A DNA stretch of 28,388 nt, taken from Sperchopsis tessellata. Its lineage: Eukaryota > Arthropoda > Insecta > Coleoptera > Hydrophilidae. Shown one piece after another: positions 9,733 to 18,010 of this stretch. The DNA is taken from NCBI GenBank assembly GCA_033557685.1, contig JAWQRN010000562.1:1-28388 (forward strand). The letters run 5' to 3'. How positions within the stretch are numbered: position 1 is the stretch's first letter; the number at the start of each line of letters is the position of its first letter. The notes under the pieces were generated by a model. The model did no database searches. It saw only the letters and a program-made list of their open reading frames with translations, and was not told the origin of the DNA. The position numbers and the translations under genes are program-made.

Positions 9733-10380
9733 GCGGTAAGTTTGATTTTCATATATCAGAAACGATTGTATGGGGAATACAAATATCTTTCAAAGAAGGC
9801 GGAAAAAGTTTCTTCTCGGAACATTTGATAAGATTCAACATCACTCATGTTTGGCTCTAACTCATTTTTTCCAAAAAATAGGTGGCAGGAAGGATACTTT
9901 AGGCGGGCGCTTCACCGACTTCATTACTTTTTGGAACTATATCTGTTTGTTGTTGTTAAATAGTATCTGTGGGACTGGGCGTATTTGAAATTACGTGTAG
10001 TCAACGAACCCCATTCTAGAAACCTGGATATAATATCCCAATCCTTGGTGTCGGTGTTTTGCAGGAGAGGTAACAGGGCACCATTTAATAAACCAACAAA
10101 TATAATATTAATTCTAAATATTTTTCTCTTAGCTCGTTTATATTTACCTATGAAATTTAGTATGTGGGGACGTTTAGGAGATAAATAAATAGATAGAAAT
10201 AATGTAGCTTATATTTTTTTATTTTCAACACAAAATAAGCAATACAATAAACATCGCTGCAGGTGATCACTATCCAAGTAGCGGAGAGGAGAAAAGGTGA
10301 ACAAGAACAATCGCTGAGCGCAAGCAGGTAGAGTATCGAGACACAACGCTGCATTGCACACAAATTCCGAATGTTTTACG
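9733..10380. other. Unassigned segment, possibly transcribed or repeat-derived
   Basis: Two short overlapping frames (9770-9988 and 9985-10188, +) carry no motif I recognise and are not continuous, so I do not call a gene. Base composition at 9740-10080 is less AT-rich than typical spacer. It ends with an AAATAAATAGATAG-like tract at 10181-10196 that resembles the SINE tail, so a degraded retroposon is possible. Confidence 0.3.
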
Positions 10381-11047
10381 AAGCGCTCTCCTAGTGTTAC
10401 GCAGAGCGTTACCCGTATTTCATTTGGTCCTATATAAAGTAAATTTGGATGCCAAAATGTTCCATATTCATAATTTCGATGATGTCCGCGCCCAAATTTT
10501 ATGGCAAATCATCCATATGTCCTTTTTAAGCCCAGAAATAACCTAAAAACCGTACGAAAAATTATGAATGGTAGCGGTAAGTCTGGCAACGTCGCACATT
10601 CTTCGAACGGACAAATGAACCTAGTCAAATCATTTAAAAACATAACTATAAAGAAATCGATATCAAGATAAGAACGATTTTTATACCCTTAACTGAATAT
10701 TATTTATCGGTACAATTAAATGCTCTTGCAAGTGTCGCAGGTTTTGAATTTTTAAGAGGTTTAAATGAAAAATAGAAATTTGATTATGAGCGCAGTCATT
10801 CAACTGATCAGCGCATCATATAGTACGCAATGGAGTTGTGTATATGTGTTAATTTACTATTTTTTTAAATATTATTTATTTTCGGACTATTTAAGCGTAA
10901 CTAGTGCTGATTAATGTTGATATATGTTTTGTGAGGTTTTATGTTTATAAGAGGATAAAAGTGAATTGTTATTTGGCTCAGTTCAAGGAATATATGAAGG
11001 TTATTTTGGATAGCAATTGTGTTAAAAACAAAAATGAACATGTAAGT
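10381..11047 (+). promoter_or_regulatory. Candidate promoter and 5' UTR exon(s) of lines
   Basis: A TATA box (TATATAAAG, 10431-10439) lies downstream of a locally CpG-richer stretch (GCGCTC, TACGCAGAGCG, ACCCG). About 145 bp further on is a consensus splice donor GTAAGT (10577-10582), and a second GTAAGT is at 11042-11047. The lines coding exon begins after a clear splice acceptor at 17904-17905 with no upstream start codon context of its own, so one or more non-coding exons must lie upstream. These donors are the best candidates I see on the + strand. The link to lines is inference. Alternative first exons, or a different gene or transposon promoter, are equally possible. Confidence 0.3.
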
Positions 11048-11913
11048 AATTATCACTTTCTTTTTTGATAAAAAGGTTCTAATTAAGTTGGTTTGATTGT
11101 AACATGACCAAACAAACCTACACTTAAGATTAAAATTTTCATAGGGAATAATTTCTTCAATTTTATGTTATCTTATTTTGCTCAGTAAGAATTAGCACAA
11201 TTGTATTAAAGATATACGTCTGCACTATTAAAATTAGTGGCTTATGTTACAAATACTTAAGAATGAAATTAATCACCATATTTTGTTGTTGCAAATATAA
11301 GTCTGTTGACCGAAATGTTTCTGCCTGTATTGGAAGTTCCAGGTTGTTTTTAATTAAAGGTATCTTATCCATATTTGCATGAAAATGTGTAAAAATAACA
11401 TTTTTAAAGATGCTCCAAGTTATAGTTTTTTTATGAAGTTCATCTGTTCGTATCAGGAGTATCATTATGTTCACATAACTTAGTTTTGAAGATGGGTAGA
11501 ACAAATTTGACACCTGCATAGCACATTGTAATATTGATGGATTTAATGAACTTGAAACAACAGGTGATAGGAGTGAGTTAAAATATTAGCCAAATAGTTA
11601 AGAATCACATGACTGTTTCATGTAGCTAACTATGACATAAAGTCTATTGGATAGATTATAGTTGTGTGAAAATTCTCAGTAGAAAATTTACTTGCAGTAA
11701 CATACATTAAGGCAATGTTCAGTGAAGATGTATATCGACCCAAGTGTCTTACAAAAGATCTTATACTTGTTGCATCTGTTTTAGTAGTTCAACAATGCGA
11801 TACGGTTTATAGAATTTAAATATCGGTGTGATCAGAGTAGTTTTTTCATTAAATATTAAGTGGTACTTTCAGGAATTCCACTTATTTTTCTCATATAACA
11901 TGGAAAGTGTATT
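11048..11913. other. AT-rich intronic or intergenic sequence
   Basis: No gene recognised. The 90-codon minus-strand frame at 11247-11519 shows no domain or motif, and its length is expected by chance. If the first exon is at 10.4-11.04 kb, this is the beginning of the lines first intron. Confidence 0.4.
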
Positions 11914-12079
11914 TGTGTAATTTTAAAATTTGATTAAATCAAATCCCGAGCAAGAGTTCAAGTCAATATATTAAATACAGAGATCAAACATGCATCGATG
12001 CATGTTTGATCTCTGTATTTAATATATTGGCTTGGACACTAGCTCGAGATTTGGTTTAATCAAATTTTAATTTAACACA
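11914..12079. repeat. ~166-bp near-perfect palindrome without a loop
   Basis: The two arms meet exactly at 11996/11997 inside GATGCATCGATGCATG-type sequence (TGCATCGATGCA at the centre). The inner ~34 bp of each arm is perfectly complementary (CATGTTTGATCTCTGTATTTAATATATTG on the right arm). The next ~20 bp has a handful of mismatches around CTTGRACNCTNGCTCGRGATTT. The outer ~15 bp (TTTAATCAAATTTTAA) is again almost perfect, fading beyond 12079. No coding capacity. It could be a foldback/MITE element or an inverted duplication. The absence of any spacer is unusual for a MITE. Confidence 0.95.
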
Positions 12080-12841
12080 TTCATTTGCTGCCAAGGAGCA
12101 ACTAATTCTGAAAAGTGTATTGATTGCATATTTTTCAAGTAAAAGCGTTAAGTGTTGATAATTTCCCAAATTGTAATGATAACTTTATGAAAAAAGCAGA
12201 GCTATGCTATATAATTATAAATATTATTTCTAAATGTGTCAAAGTGAGATGGGAAACTAACCAATGACTTAACAATGATTGGTATACACTGCCTGCAGTC
12301 TTATCAATGGATTGACAGCTGTAAAAAAAATAGATATAAACAGAAAATGACCCTTTTTCAATTAAAATTTACGTAAAAGTTCTGTAAAAAATCATTTACA
12401 AAGAGTATATTTAAAATGTGATTTTATTTGTTACTTGTTATAAGTTTGACATCAGGCTTTATTATAATACAAAATGACCCTACCCCAATTTTTTCCATTG
12501 AATTCCTATTGCTTGTAAATTTAATAAACAAATTATGCTTTGACAGTGTCATAATTTATATTGAGTATTGTAGTGGAGAAATTAATGCGATGAACACATC
12601 TCCCAAATCTCTTTATTTGTAATATTCAATCTAGATTCACCACTCATACAAAAATGCCCACTGTATTTATTTAAATTTCATACTTTCCAACCTCATTTGT
12701 GAAGCTGTAAAAACACCTAACTGTCAATGGTGTGCATATTATATTAGTTAAATTTTTTATTCCAAGCAAGATAACAACCGAAAAGCACAGTAGTACTATT
12801 GTAAAGCAATATTTAGAGAGCAATAATATTTAAAGTTTTGA
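12080..12841. other. AT-rich intronic or intergenic sequence
   Basis: No gene recognised. The 64-codon frame at 12428-12622 (+) has no identifiable motif. Confidence 0.4.
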
Positions 12842-12901
12842 TGAAAAAGCAGAGGACAACCATCAAAACGGGGCAATAGCAAAGGGCAACCATCAAAACG
12901 G
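12842..12901 (+). repeat. Two tandem copies of a 30-bp unit
   Basis: CATCAAAACG recurs at 12861-12870 and 12891-12900, with a period of exactly 30. The shared unit is A-GCA-AGG-CAACCATCAAAACGGG with a few differences. It sits at the upstream edge of the LINE relic. The 30-bp (10-codon) period keeps the frame, so the duplication may already have been in the element's coding or 5' sequence. Confidence 0.85.
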
Positions 12902-14515
12902 GACTAGAACCTTCTTTACAAAAGTGAATAAACTGAGGAAGCCATGTGAACCCAAATCAACGGCAATACGATCAGCAGAAGGATAGTTGTGCATGGACCA
13001 AAGAAAAGTATTGCCAGTATGGGCAGAATATTTGGAAAGGCTGTTATATCATCAAAGCGGATCAAGAGATAAGGAATTAAAACCAATCCACACGGTAGCA
13101 CCAAACGAGGCAAAAATCACAATGGATGAAATAGAAAAGGCAATAAACAGACTTGAAAACAACAAGGCTGCAGGTGAGGACAACATACCAAGCGAGCTGT
13201 ATAAAGCTGGATCTGCAAAACTAAAGGAAGAAATGACACAACTAATTTCGCTAACATGGGAAGCAGAAAAAATGCTGAAAGAATGGGAAACCACGGTGAT
13301 AATTCCGATACATAAAAAGAAAGACAGGACAAAGTGTGAAAATTACATAGGAATATCGCTACTGAATACCTTGTATAAAATTCTATCCAGCATCCTGTTA
13401 AATAGACTACTGCCATATGCAGAAGAAATACTGAGAGAATATCAATGTGGATTCTACCCAAATAGGTCTACAATAGACCAGGTCAGAATCATACAAATCC
13501 TGGAGAAATGCTGGGAATATGATCTATCGATATACTAACTCTATGTAGATTTTAAGTAGGCATATGACTCCATAGAAAGAAGCAGTTTATGGTATTCGCT
13601 GTAATACTGCTCAGAATAATACAGACGGCAGTAGAAAATTCAAATAGCAATTTTAGGATGTAATGCTCATTCTCACAAACATTTCAAACAACATCGGGAT
13701 TAAGGCAAGGAGATGGGCTTTCCCCGATTCTTTTCAACCTGGCATTAGAGTATGTCATAAGAATAAGCTGAGTAAAAGCGAGAGGCAACCTACTACACAA
13801 GTCTTTGCAGATATTGGCATATCATTGACGAAACCGACGAGAAGTGCAAGAGACTTTCAACATGTTGGAGACAGAAGCAAAAAAAATTACTGCGGGTCAA
13901 TGACTGCAAAACGAATACACAATAGAGGGCAAAGGCTTCGAGAGCGTGGACACATTTAGATACCTAGGAGCAATTATAGACAGTACAAACAACATGGCTG
14001 CAGAAGTAAGACACAGAATCTGTCAGAGCAATATTCGGCATTAAAACACTCTTCAAATCAAGTATCATACCACTCCATTCCAAGGAAAAACTATACAAAG
14101 TACTCATAAGACCAGTTATTTCATATTGTTGTGAAGACTGGACTTTTACACAGGAATTACAACAAAAACTTCTAAAGACGAAAAGGATGGTGCTACGGAT
14201 GGTATACGGCCCAATAAGAACAGAGCACGGATGCAGAATACTAATGAACCACGAACTGGAAGAACTAATAAAAGAACAAACAATCATAGGCCACATAAAG
14301 GCCATGCAAATAAGGTGGCTAGGACACATGCAGCGGATTGAAAATGACAGGATCACCAAGCAAATGCTACATGCAAAACCGGAGAGAAGACGGCCGGTAG
14401 GACACCCAAATGTAAGATGGAAAGACGATGTGGTGGAACACCTGAGGAGGCTGAAAGGAATGACTGGAGAGTAGTTTTGGCAGCAAAAGCCCTTCGAGGG
14501 ACATAAGGCCAAAGA
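12902..14515 (+). pseudogene. LINE ORF2 relic: reverse transcriptase to C-terminus
   Basis: 5'-truncated non-LTR retrotransposon with no endonuclease domain seen. Starting near 12915, frames give FFTKVNKLRKPCEPKS, then VWAEYLERLL, ITMDEIEKAINRLENNKAAG and ELYKAG. Next come VIIPIHKKKDRTKCENY and GISLLNTLYKILSSILLNRL, then QCGFYPNRSTIDQ (longest intact frame 12987-13538). RT motif A follows as LYVDFK, stop, AYDS (about 13540). Motif B is TSGLRQGDGLSPILFNLALE (13690-13750). Motif C is reduced to FADIG (about 13806), one residue short of FADDIG. YTIEGKGFESVDTFRYLGAI follows at about 13914-13973. The terminal block is IRWLGHMQRIENDRITKQML, ERRRPVGHPNVRWKDDVVEH and RNDWRVVLAAKALRGT (14310-14505). 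Several stops and frameshifts make it inactive. It has no RNase H; an RTE-like clade is possible but not certain. Confidence 0.93.
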
Positions 14516-14539
14516 ATATTCAAATTTTAAAATAGCTAT

Positions 14540-14755
14540 CATAGTCGACTTAAATTTGATAGAGCATATGTGGGGTGACGACTTAAGTAAAATGAAATTG
14601 CAAATTTTCAAAAATAAGGATGAACTTTGTAGAAATATGGAGTATTTCACAAGATGTAATTGACAAATATATCCATTTAATGCCTCATAAATGCACTGTA
14701 GAGGATCGCCAAAATGGCAAAACTATTAATAGAACTTTATTATTTTTTTTAGTTT
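14540..14755 (+). pseudogene. Tc1-like transposase C-terminal relic
   Basis: DLNLIEHMWGDDLSKMK (from about 14548) matches the (P)DLNPIEHxWxxLK motif that ends the catalytic domain of Tc1-family transposases. A frameshift near 14640 continues as SISQDVIDKYIHLMPHKC and then a VEDRQNGKTI-like ending, equivalent to the IPxExIxxLIxSMPxRCxxVIxxxGxxT tail. Only the last ~70 residues are present. It begins about 25 bp after the end of the preceding LINE, in the same orientation. No terminal inverted repeat was identified in the following sequence. Confidence 0.85.
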
Positions 14756-15604
14756 TCACCTAATTTTTGTGAATTTTATTTCTGTTCCTTAAATTTTGTC
14801 ACATGAACAATTACAAAATTCAATAAATAAATTAATATTCTCAATGAAATTAGATTTTTTTATCAATTACCCAATATGACCTTAACGAATAAGTAGGTAA
14901 TTGAAGTTATGTATATTTCTTCAATAAAAGAAAATAAAATGTAACATTATGAATATATACGCAAAAATATTTGTTGGTTATTTAAATTTTGGCCAGTACT
15001 TAATAGATCAAAATAATGTTCAGCCCTCTAAATAATTATGTGAAATGGTGGTACATGAAAAATAAAAATTACTATGGGCTGAAGAGCCTGTAGTTGCAGG
15101 TATTGCTGGGCCCTAGTTTTGCAAGTTAATATACTTTTATGCAGATTTTATTTATTTTACTTCAAACAGTCTGTATTCTCATTAGTCAAAAATAAAGAAA
15201 CAAATTGGCAAAACTAAAAAGGAAATGAGCAAAATAAAATGTTTCCTGGTTTAAACTTTAATTTTCAGTATTAAAAATATGTTTATAAAAATTCATTACA
15301 CCCGGAGATTTATTACGATAATCGATAGCCCGAAGAAAGGTTTGCCAGACTCGGAGTCTGAGTCAAACCCAGAAAGGTGGTAATCCTTGTTACAGGTTTA
15401 TTATGAGGTTCATTATTGATACATTGTAGTGTGTTGACCTTTAAGTAGCTACAATAATTTCGATATGTGTTATAGAAATAACGAAAAGTATGATAAGGAA
15501 AAAATTTTTACATTTCATGTAGAAATGCAACAGGAATATTCAGAAGGACACCAACCTTATCTCAGTTATTTTAAAAAGTTAAATGTTCTGAATTTGATTA
15601 ATTT
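14756..15604. other. AT-rich sequence with a small GC-containing stem-loop
   Basis: Mostly featureless. At 15339-15369, GGTTTG pairs with CAAACC, and inside it CAGACT pairs with AGTCTG around a CGG loop (15346-15360). This is a small two-tier stem-loop in otherwise AT-rich DNA. No gene recognised. Confidence 0.5.
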
Positions 15605-15915
15605 GGTAAGGGTAACTAGTCGCCCTTGCTAACCTCTTTTGGGGTGGACATTGTTAGCAATAAACCTTTTCCATTCCCCCATATCCTGGCAAATTTATTT
15701 AGCCTCTACTAACTCCATGCCATACTTGTTACATATCAATTTCTCAAAATCTCATCAACACTATATATCCATTTTTTCCTAGGCATACTTGAACCTCTAC
15801 CTCCCTCCATCACACATACATACACCTATCTACTTTGTAACTCCTTGCTCATTCATTTTTTCTAATTGCCCTAACCAGTGCATCATACACTATCCCTCAT
15901 TTAGTAACCCTCACA
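15605..15915 (-). pseudogene. LINE ORF2 C-terminal relic
   Basis: On the minus strand, reading from ~15890 down, degraded text resembles the (L/Y)GHVxRMxExRxxK block (QLEKMNEQGVTK). Then comes an R-x-P-R-K-x-W-like block (SMPRKKWIYSVDEIL). The end is DMGEWKRFIANNVHPKRG (about 15690-15630), the D-R-x-x-W-R-x-x-I-style tail common to several LINE clades. Multiple stops and frame changes. Only ~300 bp of the very 3' coding end remains, consistent with a 5'-truncated insertion. Confidence 0.6.
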
Positions 15916-16759
15916 ATAGAGAGATAGAATAGGTGAGAAAAATAAAGAAAATATTTTGAATGGGGAAAGAATTATTTAGATTTGAAATGCATCAATTTTT
16001 AAGTATAGAGTTTTCCTGATTGTTTACTAGGAGATTCTGAAAAACCATATTTACAAAGCAAACAAAACAAAAGTCAGCTAATCGATATTCCTAGAGATAT
16101 ACCTAATTTTTGCATTTATATTTTACATATAATAAACTGATATTATATCTTGCTTTTAAAAATAAGTATTTGGTCAAAGCACACTATAAGTCTAACTAAT
16201 TCAATCATCTTCGATTTATAGGTATAAAATATAAATTTATATTTTGGCGTAATATCAAAATTGTATCGATATATGATATACCTTTGTAAATGGTGCAAAG
16301 CCAATGATAGTTTATATTTCAAAAATTACTTTGATGATGTCCCATAAAAAACAAAACATAAGTAAATTTTGTTATTTGTAAAAGATGTGAAAAAAGAAGT
16401 TGCTGTAGAAAAATGTGTTTATAGGTTTTGAAAATTCTTAAAGTAATAAAAGATTTTGATTTTATCAATAATAACTGTATATGCAAAACCTGCCCTGTAT
16501 CTGTGAAGATAACTGAGATCCTCATGAAGAGAATTGATTTTGGGACAACTGTACAGGGTACTTAAAACAAGAAATCCCAAAAAAAAACTTATTTTATGGG
16601 AAAATGTTATACCATAAACAAACTTACATACAAACCTATAAAATTCTTAATTTATTATAGAACAACAGGTAAGAAACTTTAATTAAAAATGTTTATCTGT
16701 ATTAATAAGTTAAAGCTTTTCATTTCCGGCTGTTCCAGAACATTCATAAAACGATGAAT
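15916..16759. other. AT-rich intronic or intergenic sequence
   Basis: No gene recognised. The 68-codon frame at 16319-16525 (-) has no motif. GTACAGGGTAC at 16550-16560 and TGCCCTGTA at 16492-16500 are near-complementary short words about 50 bp apart, too little to call an element. Confidence 0.4.
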
Positions 16760-17425
16760 TGAATACAATATTCAATTCACTGTAAGGTGGCATTGATGTC
16801 GTCATGCGTAGTCTGTCTATTTTGGTTTCTCCAGAATCTTTGCCTCCATCTCCATGCAATTCCAACAATTTTGAAAGCTCGAAACGGGGCTTCTTCAGTA
16901 CCTTAACTTTACGAATGTATACATCATGGAGTGGGTAGACTTCTCAATGGCAATAAAATCGGGCAAAAGTTTAACTTCTTTCAGGTCGCTGCTGGTAATA
17001 TCACGGTTGATGATTTCAACTATCTACTTGCGAATAACTCTAACTTGTGAATGTTGAGCGTAACAGGTTTTTCTTTGAGAAAGTTGATTCTTGTTGGTGA
17101 AACCAATGCAGAACACTCTAAGTAGATAACCATCAGTGGTTTTGACATCAGCGGAAGCCTTGATGAGTGTTTGCCATGAACCTCAATTTGTCAGTAGTCA
17201 AATCCATTCCATGGAAGTTAGTCAAAACATTCCTGCCTTGGACATCTTCCGCAATCAGCTTAAATTTCCGGAATGATCTTTCACCATCGTTGTCATTTTG
17301 AGATCGGCCAGCGACCCTTCGTAAACTCTAAATTTCAAACCTTCGGAGGCAATTTTTGTTCTTCTTTTTAATGCCCTTCTTGCCTGCTTTACTCAAACCC
17401 TTATTTTTGCCTACCGCCATTTTCA
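16760..17425 (-). pseudogene. Processed pseudogene of ribosomal protein S3A (RpS3A)
   Basis: The minus strand begins with ATG at 17420 and reads MAVGKNKGLSKAGKKGIKKK, the well-conserved RpS3A N-terminus. It jumps, with loss of roughly 30 codons and a frame change, to TKIASEGLKFRVYEGSLADL (about 17345-17290). After that, frames with small indels give ADVKTTDGYLLRVFCIGFTN-type sequence (about 17165-17095), VREII/DITSSDLKEV-type sequence, and YPLHDVYIRKVKVLKKPRF then ELSKLLELHGDGG (about 16940-16840). The C-terminus fades near 16790. All introns are absent and frameshifts, stops and an internal deletion are present, which is the signature of an old retrocopy of the mRNA. No poly-A tract or target duplication is visible. 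It lies antisense, just upstream of the lines coding exon and probably inside the lines first intron. The functional RpS3A must lie elsewhere. Confidence 0.93.
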
Positions 17426-17905
17426 ACAGCGATAACTTGATAAATAAGAAGAAGTTACATTATAATTTATAGTAGATATCACTATATCTTTAAATAAAAA
17501 AAGATCAATCCTATGAAAACAATTACAGCTTACAATTTCCATTTTTACCAATGTGCAGCATTAATAAAATTGTTTTATTTCAATGTAACATCTTCTCTGT
17601 ACATGAGGCTTATTTAACTTTTTCTATAGGTGAAATACAACTGTGATTCTCAGGAGAGACGTTAATAATTAATACGTCATCCAGTATTTTATAAAATAAA
17701 GCACTACTAGTTCTCCTGTGTTCGTTATTGAAGGTTTAGTACTTGGAAAAACATGCAACTCTTGATTACATGTGGCTCACACTATGGTGGACTTTGACTT
17801 AAGAAAAGTTCATGTGATGAGCTCTTTATGAAAGAAATATATAATCCTAAAACCTATACATCTATATGAATTATAAATTACTAAATATATTTTTTTTTTT
17901 TTCAG
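17426..17905 (+). other. End of lines first intron with 3' splice site
   Basis: The sequence just before the lines exon is a run of 14 T followed by CAG (about 17889-17905), a strong acceptor. The intron upstream is AT-rich and otherwise featureless from 17426. The exon would start at 17906. Confidence 0.7.
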
Positions 17906-18010
17906 ATAAAATTGATCATAACTCCCGAAAGTGGAATAATCTGATATCAGTTTAAAGAATAAATCTTGCAAATTGCATTTCTAATGGTTCTGCGAGAAAG
18001 AAGCTACAAA
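17906..18010 (+). other. 5' UTR part of the lines coding exon
   Basis: About 105 nt between the splice acceptor and the preferred start codon. An in-frame upstream ATG at 17966 and another at 17984 would add 15 residues. Their contexts are poorer than the ACAAAATGG context at 18011, and the added residues look unlike the rest of the protein. Confidence 0.55.

Noticed and set aside
13052..13461. Two minus-strand open frames over the RT region
   Set aside because: Shadows of the LINE reverse transcriptase coding sequence on the + strand.
13964..14650. 228-codon open frame on the minus strand
   Set aside because: It is the antisense shadow of the + strand LINE relic and the Tc1 relic; the + strand has the recognisable motifs.
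17966..18010. Upstream in-frame start adding 15 residues to lines
   Set aside because: Weak start context compared with the AAAATGG at 18011, and the added residues look unlike the adjacent protein.
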